Below, in pieces: positions 18,501 to 33,500 of a stretch of DNA of 64,000 nucleotides. The position numbers and the translations under genes were made by a program. The stretch is from assembly GCF_900115345.1 (NCBI RefSeq), contig NZ_FOWC01000010.1, forward strand, positions 186,001 through 250,000. The letters run 5' to 3'. This DNA comes from Amycolatopsis rubida. GTDB lineage: Bacteria; Actinomycetota; Actinomycetes; Mycobacteriales; Pseudonocardiaceae. Under the pieces are notes generated by a model, which saw only the letters and a list, made by a program, of their open reading frames with translations, ran no database searches and had not been told where the DNA came from. Numbering within the stretch: position 1 is the stretch's first letter; every line of letters begins with the position of its first letter.

Positions 18501-21500
18501 ACCGGCGCCGACGGAACAGCGCAGGATCCGGCCGCGTCCGCCAGCGACGAGCAGCCGAGTCCGGCGGCGCAGCTGCACGACCCGCGCGCGGACCTCGACC
18601 TGCCCGCAGCGTCGCCCGCTGCCGCAGGGCTGCCCGCGACGGCCGCCGCTCTCGGCCAGGACCGCCCCGGTCGCCCGATCGCCGAGGACGGGCCGGGCGA
18701 TCACGAGGCCGGCCGGACCACGGCGTCGAGCGCGGCGGCGGCCGCGCTCGACGCGGCCGCGACAACCGAGGCGAGCGCGCCGGACGCTCCTCCCGGCCCG
18801 CCGGATTTCGCGCGCGGCGCCGCCGTGCTCGAATCGCTGCGCACCAACGACCTCGTTCGCCGGTGGACGCTGCTGGAGGCCGAGATCGCCGCCGCCGGCT
18901 ACACCCACCTCCGCCGTGCCCAGGCCGGGTCCGGGCGCGTCGACCACGACGCCCGGCGGGTCGTCACCGACGAGGAGACGCCCTTCGAACACGAACTGCG
19001 GTCGCTGGCCGCCCACGTCGAGACCCTGCGCGAAGACCTCAACCAGCCCGCGGCCTCCGACGCCGTCGCCGCGCTGATCGCCTCGGACGCCGCCCTCGAC
19101 CCCGACCGCCGAGACCTCCTGCGCCTGGTCGTCGAGAACGGGCCGCGAGGAACAGCGGCGCGGTTCGTCGCGGAGCAGATCCGGCAAGCCGCCCTGCTCT
19201 ACGCGATCGCCGGCGCCGCGGCGGGCCAGCCGGTCGCGCCGCTGCTGGCCCCGAACGGCGACCCGATCACCGGCGACGCCGGTCTCATACCGTGGATCGG
19301 CTACAACCGTGCACCGCTGACCTGCGGCGAGCTGGACATCGAACTGGTGCGATCCGAGACCGGCGTCGACGGCGTCTTCACGCCCGGCGGCGGAAGCCAC
19401 GGGTCCTACCGGCTCCGGCTGCCTTCCAGCCCGCGCGGCGAGGGCCCGGTTTCCCTCGATGCCGTCCTCGCGTCCCTCGCCGGCGCGGGGGAGAAGGCGG
19501 ACGAGCACCGAGCCAGAGCGATCGGCGAGATGGCCCGGGCCCGGCCGCTCGCTCCCGCAGCGGCCGAGGACGCCGCGGGACGGGAGGCGCCCGTCGGCAG
19601 CGCGGAACCGGTTCCCCGCGAACCGGCCGAGCACGAGGAGCATGCCGCGCAGGACACCCCCGCAACCGACCCTGCCGCCGCATCCGCCGCGCCGGAGCAG
19701 GGCAGCACCGGCGCGGCCGGCGATTCCGGCCGGACCGCGCCGGCGGAGCAGGCGGCGCCGCGCGACGCGCAGCGGCGGCACGAGGCCCCGACGGTCGCCG
19801 CCGCGCCGGCCGACGACAGCCGCGTCCCGGACACGGCGCCGGAGGCCGGGCTCCCGGCCGGTCACGAGCCCGCAGCGGACGCGCAACCGCATGCCCTCGG
19901 CACGGAGCCGGAGAAGGAGGCGGACCGGGATCCTGCGGTTCCCGACGGCGACGCCGCGGCCGACGCGGCGCCGGTGCCGCCGACGTTCGCCGGGATCCGG
20001 GCGATGGCCGCCGAGCGCGGCCTGGACGTGACCGTGGCGCGGGTCGGCACCGAAACGTTCGTCACCGTGCACGAACCGGGCGTGCCGGTGCCGCCGGTCC
20101 TGTCGCTGCCCGCCGACCGCGCCTCCGTTGTGGACGGCGCGGGGCGGCCGCTGGCCCCGGGCGCGATGCCGGAGTACCTCGCGCGCTACCGGGAAGCGAT
20201 GGACCCGGCGTTGTTCACGATCGCCACGACGGTCCGGGACTGGCCGCGCCGGGTCGCGCAGCTCGCGCCGCACCTGCTTCCGGGCGAGCACCACCGCGAC
20301 CACGTCGCCGCGGAATTCGCCTCCGCCGCAGTCCTGGTCGACCGAGGCCGACCGAACGACGCGGAAGACGCGCTGCGCCGCGCCGAAGCAGCGGCGGGCC
20401 CGCATGTGCTGACCCCGGAACGGGAACTGCGGGTCGTCCGTGCGATCACCGACCACGCGGCGGGCTACGCCTCGACCGGGACGCCGGGCCGCTACATCGC
20501 CGAGTCGCACGTCGAAGGCGGCACGACGCGGCGGGAATGGGACTGGATCGACGCCTACATCGCCGCGCATCCCGAGGTGCTCGCCTCGGGTCTTCCCGAC
20601 CACAAGGCGATCCGAGCCCGCGAGGACGAGGAACTGGCCACCTGCAAGGAGGCAGGCCGCCAGTTCAACCTCGCCGCCGCCCAGGCCTACAAGCGCCGCG
20701 ACTACGCGAAGGCCCGCGAGCTGATCGACGCGGCGGAACTCGTCCACCCCGACGCCCGGGACCAGTGGGAGATCCTGCGGCAGCGAGTCGCCGACGCCGC
20801 AGCCGGTCGCGACGCGCGCGAACCGGCGTCCGCCGAACCGTCCGCCGCCGCGAAAACCGACGCCGCACAGTCCGGTCCGGGCCAGCCCAGCGCGGCCGAC
20901 GACCCGGCCTCGCGGACCTCCGAGGACCGGATCGCCTTGCACGCCGCGGTCAACGCCGAGGCCGCGGCCTGGTTCGACCGGCAGCTGGACGCGAACGCGT
21001 TCGCCCAGGAGGCCCTGCGCAGCCGCCTCGGCGGCCAGGCCCCGGTCGACCGCGTCCGGGCGCGCGGCGCCGGCGACGAGGGCAAGCTGACCATCGGCTA
21101 CGCCCCGAACGGCTGGACCGGCCTCACCGACCACCTGAGGAGCAAAGGGTTCCGCGACCAGGACCTGGTCGACGCCGGCGTCGCCACCGTCGCCTCCACC
21201 GGCCGCCTGGTCGACCGGTTCCACCACCGGCTGATGTTCGCCGTCCGCGACGAGCACGGCCGGATCGCCGGGTTCACCGGCCGCTCGCTGCTCGACGACG
21301 AAACACGCGAGCGCGACGGCCGAATCCCCAAGTACCTCAACACCCCCGCCACCGAACTGTTCGTCAAGAGCAGGCTGCTGTTCGGGCTCCACGAACAGCG
21401 CGGACTCGCCGGGCACGCCAAACCGGCGTTCGTCGAAGGCACGATCGACGTCGCCGCGCTGATGGCCGTCGCACCGGCGGAGCAGCCGATGATGTTCGTC

Positions 21501-24500
21501 GCGGCCTGCGGGACCGCGCTGACCGACGGCCATCTCGCCGCGGTCGACGCGCTGGTCCCGGCCGACCGGCCGCGGGTGTACGGCAGCGACAACGACGCCG
21601 CCGGGCGCAAGGCGGCCGCCGAGCAGATCGAGACGGCGATCGTGCGCTACCCGCACGTGGAGGCCATGGTCCTGCCCGAGGACCGCGACCCCGCCCAGTG
21701 GGCCGAACAGGCCACCGCCGACGACCCGTCCTTCCTCGGCTCCCCGCCCACCCGCTGGGCGATGGAGGCCCTGGTCGACCTGCGCATCGCGCCGTACGCC
21801 GACCGGCTGGGCGAAGACTTCGAGGTGGAAGCCAGCATCACAGCCGCCCGCGACGTCGCCGCGGCGCTGGCCCTGGTCGAGCCCGCCCGGATCTCGGAAC
21901 TCACCGCCGCAGCGGCAGCCCGCCTGCACATCGACACAGCGCACCTCGCGGGATTCGTCGTCGACGCCCGCCAGGCCCTCGAGCGCCGGGCCCCGGCGCG
22001 GCCCGCCCCGGCCGCCGCCCCCGCTCCCGCCGCACCCGGCCGCGCCGTCCCCGACGGCGCCGAGCGCCGCGACGACACCGCAGACCGCTCGGACGCCCCT
22101 GCCGCCCCGAGCCCGGACAGCCCGGATCCGCACCAGCACGACGAGGACACCGCCATGGACAACCGCCCGGAGCCCGTCGGCGACGGGCCATGGCTGCTCG
22201 ACCCGGTCGCCCGGCGGCTCGACGAACAGACACCGCTGTCCCGGCTGGACCGCACCGAGAACGCCGCGGACGCCTACGACGTGCTCGCCGCCTCGGTCAC
22301 CGGGGACGCGCTGGACCGCCTGACCGAGTCCGGCGGCCACGAAGCCCTGGACCTGCTGCTGCAAGCCGACCGCCTCGAAGCGATCGCGCAGGCCGCCGAA
22401 CGGGCCCAGCACGCCCCCGTGATCCTCGTCAAGGGCGACACCGAACAGCGGCTCGACCCCGACCGGATCGACGGCGCGTTCGCGCTGCTCGCGCAGCGGC
22501 CCGGCGAGCGGCTGGCGCTGCGCTGCGGGGACCTGACGTTCCGCTGCGGCACCGACCGCGCCGGGACCTACATCGCGATCGAGCCCGCGGTCTGGAGGTC
22601 GGACGACGAGCAGCCCTGGGCCGACCGCGCCAGGCTGTCGGCGGCCGCGACCCGGCCCGACGCCGCCGGCCAGGCCCGCGAGCAGGTGCAGGACCGGATC
22701 GGCACGGCACGGGCCCGCGCGACGCTGGCGCGAGGACGGCTGACCGCCGTCCTCGCCGGGCGCGGGCTCAGCGACGGCGCGCTGGCCCGCGCCGGTCTCG
22801 CCGACAACGCCGACCGGCTCGGAACCCGACAGGTACAGCGGATCGGGGCCCAACTGGCGCGCGTCGACCTGCTGCGCCAGTTCGCCGTCGCCGGCGCGCT
22901 GCCCGCCTCCGGCGACGAGTTCACCTTCGGCGGAGAACCGCTGGCCGACCCCGGCCCCGCGCTGGCGGAGGTCTCGCCGTTCCCGCAGGACCCGCACCAC
23001 TCCGAGGTGCTGCGGTGGCGGGGGCTGGAGGTCAGCACCCGGTGGACGGACGACCAGGAGAAGCCGTTCCTATGCCTGGCCGTCGCCCCGGCCGGGCCCT
23101 CGGGAAGCGACCGGCGCCCGCCGCTGATGTTCGAGATGACACCCGAGTGGTTCACCGACACCGGCTACGCCCCCGACCGGATCGTCGAGTTCGTGCGCCG
23201 CACCGTCGCCAACGCCGAACGCATCGCCCTGCGCGAACTGCAGGCCGCGCAGGAGGCGATCGGCGCGCCGGACCGGGAGGACCGGGAACGCGCCGAAGCC
23301 GCCGCCGAGCGGACCGCCGCCGCCGAGGAGCAGACCGCGGCCGCGCGCGAACACGCCGCCACACACCACACGCTGGTGATCGAGCACAACGCGTCCGGGA
23401 CCTTGGTGCACGGCAGCAGCAAGGACGACACCGCGCTGCACAAACTGTTGCACACCCACAAGTTCAAGCACTCCAAGCGCCAGGGATTCTGGTACCTGCC
23501 CCGGCCGTGGCACTTCGACACGCGCAGCGTGCACGCCCGGCTGCTGGCCCGTGACCTGAGAGCGGCCGGGCGCGCGCACGAGATGTGGGACAACGACATC
23601 GCCGCCCCCGAAACGCCCCCGCCGCCGCTGCCGGACGCGGAACCGTTCACCACGCGCAAACAGTTCACCGACGCCGAACGAGCCGCCACGTCCGCCTACT
23701 GGGCTGTGCAAGAGACCGCGTCCGGCCGTCGACTGCTGGGCTCCGGCAACGGTCGGCCGGACGCCGAGGCGCTACGAACGGCCCGGGACGAGATCTCCCA
23801 GCATCGGCTCCAGGGCGACCCGGCGCAGAGCCTGGACCGCTACGTCGCCCTCCACCGCGCGGCGAAGATCCTGTACGACAACTTGCGCGCGGAGCGCAAG
23901 AACGCACCGAAGATGATGGACCGGCTCAAGCTCCTGGTCGAGCGATCCGGACGCTTCGCCGCCGGACTGCGCGCGCTGATCGAGCAGAACCCCGGCTCCG
24001 ACCTCGTCGCCGACCACGAAGCCGCCGCCGAGGAACCCGCCGCCGTCACCCCGGCGCCGGAACCCGGACAAGCCCAGCTCGACATGTTCGCTTCCGCCGA
24101 CGCGGGAACAGCCGACGGTGACCGCGGCACCGAGGACACCTCCCCGCCGACGGAGGCCCCTGCCGAACAGGACGAGACCGCCGGGCCGGAGACGTCGGCC
24201 GGCGCCCCCGGCGAGGGGCACGAGGCTCCGGAGGGCGAAGCCCGCGACGTCCTGCCCGAGCTCACCGCCCGGCAGAAGGCAGATCTGCACGGGACCTACA
24301 GCGGCCTGCACGACCTGCTGACCGCCGCCAGTTTCACTCACGTCCAGGAACCCGGCATCGGCGTGCCGGGCGCCATCGACATCGAGGCCCGCACGGTCAC
24401 CACCGACCCGGATCTCCCGCCTGAGGAGAAGATCCGCTGCCTGGTCCTGCAGACCGGCAAGATGAGGCTCCACCGTGCCCGGCTGGCCGAGCAGGCGCGC

Positions 24501-27500
24501 ACCGCGCTGGCCGCCGCGGAGCCGGACGAGGCGACCGCCGCACGCGCCGGGGAACTGGCCACGCTGGCCAGCCAGCTCGACACCCTCGCCGAAACCGCCG
24601 CAGGCGCGAAGCGCGCCGAGCGGCACTGGGTCGTCCCCACGCACTCGTTCATTTCCCACCAGCTCAACGACGGGGAGGTCGAAACCGCGCTGCACGGGTT
24701 CGCCCGCGCCGCGCAGCACGGCATCAGCCCGAAGAAAGCGTTGAAGGGCAAGCAAATCCTGGTCGGACCGCGCTCCACCGGGCTGACCTGGCACACCCTC
24801 AACCTGGAATTCTCCCGCAACGACGACAACGGCGTCGTGCTGTCGATTGCCACCGCCGACCGCCGGGACCGTGACGAAGTCGCCGTCGACCCGCGCTGGC
24901 TGGACGCCGAATCCGGCGGCGCGCAGATCCGCTCGGCCTTCGAGCAGCGAGTCGCCGACCTCGGCGCCCGCGCCGACGCTGCCCGCCTCGAAATGCTTGC
25001 CCTGCTCGCCCCGGACACCGCTGCCGCGCACGAGGGACCGGCCGACACTGCAGCGCGCCTCGCCGACACCACGCCTGCCGACGCGACGACTGCGGCCGAA
25101 TCAACGCCAGAGCCAGAACCCAGTCCCGAACCCGCGGCTGAGTCCGCGGCTGAGTCCGCGGCTGAGTCCGCGGCTGAGTCCGCGGCTGAGTCCGCGGCGG
25201 CACCGGAGCATGAGGTCGGGGACGCGCCAGCAGCCGCTGCCTCCGCGCAGCCGTTCGAAGCCGGGTCGTCGACTGCCGTGCACGACGATCAGGACAGCCG
25301 CCTCACGCTGGCCGAGGAGGCGCTCGGCGGCGGCAAGCCCGACCTGGACGCGGTGCTCGGCCACTGGCAAGGCATGCCGAACCCGCATCCCGACGACCCG
25401 GCCAGCGCCGAGACCTGGGACTACGACCGCGACAGGCTGATCAACGAAGTCCGGGGAGCGCGCAAGACCCAGTTGTCGCCGGGCGGCGTCCTGCTGGCCT
25501 ACAAGCGGAACCAGCGCACACCGCTGTGGACGGTGGTCCAGACCTCCACCGGGCATCCGGTGATCGACACCGCCGCGGTCGCGATCCCGCCGCACAGTGC
25601 GCCCCGGTCTTCGACCCGCTACACCGTGCTGGGACTTCCCGACGTGGCCGTGCCGCGGGTCCTGGCCGCGCTGGAGCGCGGCCAGGACCCCGACGGGCAC
25701 CGGATCGACTGGACCGACCACGCCTCGATGACCCGCACCGCCGCGAAGTGGCGGATGCCCGGCCTGAACGGCACGTTGGTGTCCGGCGACGACGCCGCCG
25801 GCGTCGGGCTCCGGCACCTGCTCGCCGCCGCGCTCCTGGACGCCGCCGCCCTGCATCCGCAGGCGGTCTGCGGCTCCCCGGCGTTCAACCGCGCGCTCTA
25901 CGCGGCCCTCCCGGACGAGAACGCGCTGTGGGGCACGAGGATCCCCGGTGATCTCGTACGAGACTTCCGCGACGTCGCGACCCAATTCAGCGCCGAGGGC
26001 CCCGCGCTGCAGAACACGCGCCAGCAGCACCGGCAACTGCGCAAGCGCAAGCAGGACGACCGAACCTACGCCGTCGTCCGGCTGGCGGCGACGCACGCCT
26101 TCAGCGGCCGCCCGCACGCAGCCGTGCGGCTGCTGCAGAACCGCGCCGACGAACTGGCGCCCAGCGACGAGACCCGCCACTTCCTCTACGGCTCGTACCG
26201 GCTGCGCCACCTCGTCCGCGGCATAGAGGAACTGTTCAGCCCCGTCGACACCGAACTCGAGCGGCTGCTGTCCGCGACGCCGGGCGACCGCGTCGTCGCC
26301 ACAGCATCGAAAGGCGACCCCGGCATCGGTTCGGTCTGGACCGTCACCGGACCCTCGCGGAGGACGACGATCCCGTCGACCGGCAACTGGCAGGTGGAGA
26401 TGCGCGTCGACCTGATGCACGACTCCGGCCCGGTGCACGCCACGCTGCACATCGCAGCGGGCGAGCGGTCACGGCGCGTCTGGTTCGACTACGACCACAG
26501 CCAGCCCGACAACAGCGCCGATCGAGTGTGGAGCGACGACCAGCTGTACCACGCCTCCGCCGACAACTGGGCGTTCGTTCCCGCCGGCGAACAGCTTCCG
26601 GACACCGCGACCGATCTCGAAGCGCTGACCCGCCGGGCGGCGACCGCGTTCGCCGACGGGACGTCGCGACCGGACCACGCCGTCACCGACCCGTCCGACG
26701 TCCACGCGGAGCAGAACCGGGCGGAAGCGGGCGAGAAGGTTCCCGCATCCGCCGCAGTCGCTGACGAAGAACCTGCGCCAGTTCTGTCCTCGGCGGACAG
26801 TCCCGGGGCTCCCGCCGACGCAACCGAGACCACCGCGAAACCGGAGGCGCCCCGCGCCGAACAGCCCCGCGAGGACACCGACAACGCCCCTCCTGCCGAC
26901 ACCGAGAGCGTCTCCGCGACCGAGAAGGAACCCGCGCGGCCGCAGGGCGAACTCGACTCGCCGACCCGTCGCGCGGAAACCCCGGTCGCCGACGGGGCAC
27001 CCGGACCGGACCCGGCAGCCGCCGGGCAACCCGGGGACCACGCGGAGCAGACCCGGCCGGACGCCGACGAGAACAACGCCGTGCCCGCCGCGACAGACGA
27101 CGGAGAACCCGCGCCGCCGCTGCCCTCGGCGGACAGCGCCGGGGCTCCCGCCGGCGCGGCCGGCGACGGCGCGGAACCGGCCAGGGCGAAGGCGCGGGCG
27201 CTGGTCGAGGGCATCGACGCCGAGTTCCTGGCGGCCGCCGAGCAGGAACTGGACGAGTCGCAGACAGGCGAGAGCGCGCTCGAACTGCTCGTGACCGGAC
27301 TGGACCTCCACAACCCCCGGCTCGTGCCGCCGCCGGTCGCCAAAGAGATCGAGCTCGCTGTGCACAACGTCACCCGCGGCACGGGGTTCGATCCCGATTT
27401 CCGCGCCCAGCTGGCGATCAGGCGCGGATGCGGCGCCGAGGACGCGGCGTGGCTGGCCGCGCTCGCCGACGAATTCGCCGGCCGCCGCGGCGCCGACGAT

Positions 27501-30500
27501 CCGCTCGGCCGGGTGCTGGCCCGCACCGGGATCGACAAAGCCGTGTCCGACCTGCACGACATGGTCGAGCTGATGGGCATCTACGGCAATTTCGCCGTCC
27601 CCGACCGCCCCGCTCCCGCCCCGGCGGAGCCGGACCGCAGCGCCCCGCGGCCGGACGCGGGCGAGGAACTCGACGCGGGCGCCCCCCTCGCGGAAACCGC
27701 CCTCGGCGACGCATCGCAGCCGGCGGCGCGCCACTCGGCACAACCGCGCGAGGACACCGGGACCGCCATCGCCGCCGAGGGCACCGATCCCGCCCGGGCG
27801 CACGCGCGCGCCCTGCTCGACGGGATCGGCGCCGAATCCCTGGCCACCATCACCCGCATGGCCGGGGCCGGAGAGGAGGTTCTCTGGCGAGCGCTGCACA
27901 ACAGCTACAGCGCGACGATGGGCAGCCCGACTGCCCGGGTCGTCGAGGAGGCCGTGTTCGGAGTAGCCCGCGACCTCGAATTCGACCCCGGTCTTCACGC
28001 GCGGCAGGCGGTGGAATCCGGGCTGGGCCGTCCCGCCGCGACGTCCTACGCCGCGCTCGCGGACGTCCTGGCCGACCGCAGCGGACGCGACGACCTGCTC
28101 GGGCGAGTGCTGACCCGCGCCCGGGCCGACCAGGTCGCGTCCCGCCTGCACGCGGCGGCCGACCGGATGGGCGTCCGCGGCGGATTCGCCGTCCCCGGCC
28201 GCCCCGCTCCCGACTGGGGACCGGCGCAACCAGGCGCCGAACCGGGCAACTCCGCAGCCGCCGAGGCCGCTGCGGAGGAGTGGGAGTCCGCCCGTGCGCA
28301 CGCCCGCGCCCTGCTCGAAGGAATCGACGACAAGACCCTGGCCACCGCCGCGAGACTGGCCGGGGCCAAGCACGATCTGCTCTGGCGCGCGCTCGGCGAC
28401 GGTACCGCCGCGGTGATGGACGAGCCCGTGGCGAGCGTCGTCGCCGATGTCGTGGGCAGCGTGGCCGACGACGACAGGTTCGACCCCGACCGGCGTGCCC
28501 GGCAGGCGGCGGAGTCCGGTCTGGGCGCCGCCGCCGCGACGGCGATCACCGCCTTCGCCGACGCCCTCGCCGACCGCAGCGGACGCGACGACCCGCTCGG
28601 GCGGGTGCTGCCGCGCATCCGGGCCGACGAACTCGTGTCCGGCCTGTACGCGGTGGCCGACCGGATGGGCGTCCACGGCGGATTCGCCGTCCCCGGCCGC
28701 CCGGATCCCGCGAACGCATCCGGACAGGACCTCGACGGCGCAGCGTCCGAACAGGACGCCGAGCCGGACTTCGACACGGAGTACGACGAAGCCAGGTTCA
28801 CGTTCGTCCCCGGCCTGACGAACATCTCCGAGTTGTTCCTGGCCAACGGCTGGGTGATGCAGGAAGAACAGCCGAGCGAGATCGGCGGGATGCGGAACGA
28901 GCACTGGTCCCGGCACGACGTCTCGGTCGCCGTGGGCCTCACGCCCGACGGCCGGGTCCTGAGCACGGTGTTCCGCAGGCACGGGTCCTGGGACTCGCCC
29001 GACTGGCAGGAAGCGGAGTTCAGCTCGGCGGAGAAGCTGCGCGACCTGGTCGAGCAGGCCGGGCTGCACGGCGTCGCGCGCCCGGCCCGGCTGCCCGGGC
29101 TGTGGCGGATCGAGAACGCCGACTACGCGGTCGAGGCACGCGAAGCGGCCGAGGCCGACGCCGGTCTGCGGCTGGTGACCCGCGCCGCCGACGCGGCACA
29201 GCCGGGGTGGTCGTTCGCCGACGACGGCCAGGACGTGCGGCTGGCGCCGCCGCTGCCCGATGTGCCGGTGACCGACCGGGCCAGCCTGCTCGACTACATC
29301 CTGGGCGATCGACACCGCGAGAAGGAAATCCGGAACCTGGCGTCGATCGTGATCAGCAACCGTGCCCGCAACGGCACGCAGCCGATCGCCGCACTGCGCC
29401 GGCTGCGCGAGCAGGACACCGAGATCTACCGGCGCGCCTTCGCCGCGACAGCCGGACTCCGCAACGGGAAAAAGCTCGACGTCGCGCGAGCGCGGGAAGC
29501 GCTGGTGCGCCTGGCCGAAGGCGACCCCGCGCTGCCGCTCAACGCGGCCGGGCAGTACGTCGAGATCACCCAGGACGAGCCGCAGGCGGCCGACAGCGAC
29601 GGATGGATTCCGGTGAACCGGCGGCAATCGGTGCGCGGGATCGTGGCCGAGCTGGATCCGACGTACCCGGGCGCGGGCCGGGTGTCGGTGTTCGTCGACC
29701 GGGACGTGGTCAGCGCGGACGGAGCGCCGCGCGCCTCGCAGGTCTTCGACGTCGACGGGCAGCTGGCGCTGCTGGATCCCTCGGCCCGGCCGTCGCCGGA
29801 GGACCGGGAGACCGCCAGCGCGGCGATGCAGGAGGCGATCGAGGCCCGCAAGCGCGCGCTGGGGATCGGCGATCACGCCGCGCCGTCGACGGCCGCCGCA
29901 GACGCCGCAGACGCCGAGGAGCCTGTCGCCGACGACTCCGGCGAGGCGCGCGACGCCGCTCCCGTCGGCGAGCGGGAGACCGCCGCGCCGGATCCCGCCG
30001 CGCCGGATGCCGAGGCGCCGGATCCCGAGGCGCCGGTCCTGCGGCTGCCCGACGGGCGCGAACTCGAGTACCTGCCGAACCCGGGACGCGCGGAACTGCC
30101 GCTGTACGCCGGCATCGCCGGCGAGGCGTTTCAGCGCACCGAGCCCGGACGGTTCAGGCTCGTCGTCGGCCGCGAGGCCTACGGCGGGGGTTCGTGGTGG
30201 TGGGCGCTGCACCGGATCGATGCCGACGGCGCGATCGCCGGCATCGGCATCGCACCGCGCGTCTCCGTACACACCACCGCCGAACGCGCGCTGGCCGCCG
30301 CGCACCGGCGCCTCGCTCCGCTGGAACAGCTCCTGGAGACGCCGTCCGAACCCGTCCCGGGACTGTCCGGCCCCTTCGCCTCGGTCACGTTCGTCCCGGA
30401 GTGGGGCGACGTCGCCGGGCAGCTGGAGCACATGGAATGGCCCGACGCCGTCCAGTCGCACGGGCCCGCGAGGGTGGCGACGACCGTCGTCCGGCGCGTG

Positions 30501-33500
30501 CTTCTCTCCGTCTCGCCCGAGGAGAACGCCCGCTGGCTGCTCGGCAACGGCAACAGCGCCGAATCGGCGGCGGAGGTTTCCCGACAACTGCACGAGCTCG
30601 CGGCGGTGATCAGGGCCAGCGGGCTCCCCGACGCCGTTCCGGGCACCCACCGCCGGATCAGCGGCGAACTCGCAGCGACCGGGGCTGCCATCACGGCGCG
30701 CCTCGAACAGACCGCCCCGGCGTCGGCGGAGCCTGAGACGGTCGGCGAGGACATCCCGCTGCCGCCCGAACCGGAGGACCGCGAGGACGAGAACCTGCCG
30801 CCGGACCTGGCGGACCTCGATGTCGAACCGGTGTTCCTGGACCTGGACCGGTGGCGCCATCACGACCTCGCCGGCGGCGACGGCCGCGGGGTGCCCGAGC
30901 CTGCGGTCCGTGCTCACAACCATCTGATCGGCCTGCTGACCCCCGCCACGGTCGCCGCGCTCAACGACCTTTCTCGCCGTTTGATCGCGGACCAGGTGCA
31001 GGACTCCTATCGGTACGACCTGCTCGCCGCGGCCGTCCGCAGGGCATACGACACCTCGCAGAAGCTCTACCGGCTCGGGCCCGTCGACGGTCTTGTGCGG
31101 ACGTTCTCGGACGACCACGAGTCGTGGGATTCCGTCATGGAGGCCTTGGGCGCGGACCCGGACTCCTACGGACAGGTGAGCTGGGGGCAGATCCGGTTCA
31201 CCGTCGAGCGAGGCCGCGACCGGACCGTCGCGGTGATCGCGGTCGCCGACCTCGACTCCGGCTACGTCGACGTGATCGACCGCCTGCCGTACGTCGCGGG
31301 CGAATCCGGCCCAGACCGGCTGTACCGGATCGGGCACGTGCTGCGCGTCGCCACCGAGGGAGCCGCTTCGCGCGCCGTGCTCGCCCGGGGCTTCGCGACC
31401 GAGTCGCTGGACGCCTACCGCCGGTCTGCCCGGGAGGCCGCGTCGGCGCGGCTGGACGCCCTGCACGGCACCCTGCCGTCGTCGGCGGCAGGAGAGCGCC
31501 GCAACGACATCCACTACGAACTGCAGGACATCAAGTTCGCCGGGGAAGCCGTGATGACCCTCGCGCGCGGCCGGCTGGACGCCCTGGAGTCCGGCGGCCC
31601 GGCCGACGACGCGGACGCGTTCCAGGAGTACATCGGCGAACGCCCCATCTCCGATCCCGGCGCCGTCCTGGCGACCCCGGAGGTGCGGGACACCCCGGGC
31701 GCGAAGAGCACGAACATCTTCTGGCGCGACTTCCTGGTCTACACCTCTCACTCCCATGACGGCCGGCTCGGACTCGTCCTGTGCGAGAGCCACGGACTGC
31801 CGTCGTCGCTGCTGTCCATCCCGCTGACCGCCGAGCAGTTCACTCCCGAAGGAGTGCTCGCGGCCCTGCACGACACCATGGCCACGCTGGAACAGACGGT
31901 GCTCGACCGCACCGCCGCGGCGACCGCCGCCGTCGCCGACCTCGAAGCAGAGACCCGGGCCGCGCCCGGGAACGACGCCGAGCCGCACGCGGAAGCCGCC
32001 GCGGCCCCGGACCCGGCTCCCGCCGAACCGGCGGCCGCCCCCGGCGATCAACCGCCGCCGACCCGGAGCGGGACGCCGTCGGCCCCGGCCGCCGTCGAGG
32101 ACGCGGAACAGCCCGGGCTCTTCGACCTCGCGCCGCCGCCCGCGCCCGAGGCCGCCGCGCGTCCGCCGGCGGCGCCCCGGGGCGAGGGGGAGACCCGGCC
32201 CGGACCGCCGGACTCCGCCGAAAGCGCAACGCCCGCGCCGACCCCGCCCGGCGAGGCCGCCGACGATGCGGAGCCCGCCGGCCCGCCGCTCGCGCCGTTG
32301 ACCGCCGACGACATCGCCCTGGCGCTGGGCCGTCTGCACGGCACACGCCTGGCCGAGTTCCTGCGCGCCATGAGCAACGGCGCGAAGCTGCCGCTCGCCG
32401 ACGCCCAGGAACGCCAGGTCACCCGCGCGCAGGACGAACCGGACCCCGGCGCCGCCGAGCACGTCGCCGCGCAGCGGCAGGGGCTGGAGATCCGCGTCGA
32501 CACCGCGACGGAACAACGCACCGGCCGACCGAGCTGGAAGGCGGTCCACGAGTGGCTCCGCGCGGGACTGCACCGCACGGACCTGCGGATGCTGAGCGAA
32601 GCCTCCGACGCCCGCGGGCAGATCGCCGCCCGCGCCCGGAACTTCGCCGCGGCGGGGGAGGGCGTTCTCTACCGCACGGCGCTGGGCGAACTCGACACCG
32701 TCGTCGAGCGGGCGACGGCGAGCATCGTCGCCCGCGCGCTGCGCGCCCACAAAGCCGGGCAGGCCCCGAAACCCTGGAACGGCCGGGGCCGGGACCCCTT
32801 GCTGCGCAACGCGTCGCACAACGAGCTGAGCGAAGCCCAGCGAACCGGCCTCGCCAGGATCCGCGAACTCGCAGCCGCGATCCCCGCCGACCCGCACGGC
32901 CGCCCGGCGCCCCTCGCCGACACCGCCGAGGACGCCGAAGCGGCGGCTCAGGCTCAGGCTTCGGCCGCCGATTCCGCCGCACCGGCGACGAAGCCGCCCG
33001 CGCCGGACGAACCCGCAGCCGCCGCCGCGGCACCTGCGCCTGCCGCGGTCGATCGCGCGGAGCCGACACCGCCCGCGGCGCCGACCGGCCCGGCCGCGGG
33101 CAACCCGCTCGACCTGCTCCGGTTCGACCCTGCCGGGCCGGGCGCAGCCAGGCAGCTCTCCGACCTCGCGATGCCCGAGCCCGTCAGGCTGCACGAACCC
33201 TCTCGGCTGGCCTACGTCGTCGCCGGTCGGCTCATCCAGAACCGCGGCGCCAACGTGCAGGCCCACGCGACCTGGCTGTCGAACGTCGCGGCCAGCCCGG
33301 CCGAAGCGGCCGAGGCGGCCGAGCAGATCCGGCATCTGGCGGCGCTGATCACCGCGACCGGCCTGCCCGACGACCTGCCGGGAGACAGCGGCCAGCATCT
33401 CGTCGACGCCCTCGTGCGCACCCGCGAGGCCCTGCTCGCGCGGCTCGGGCTGCCGCTCGACCAGCAACCGCCGCCCGCGCAGGGCCCGGACCCGGCGGCC

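Noticed and set aside
15120..23000. Very long open frame antisense to the giant gene (also 26469-35627 and a second plus frame 16490-23554)
   Set aside because: Such frames are expected in GC-rich DNA opposite a strongly biased gene; their composition (Arg/Gly/Ala runs) is not protein-like and none has domain motifs.
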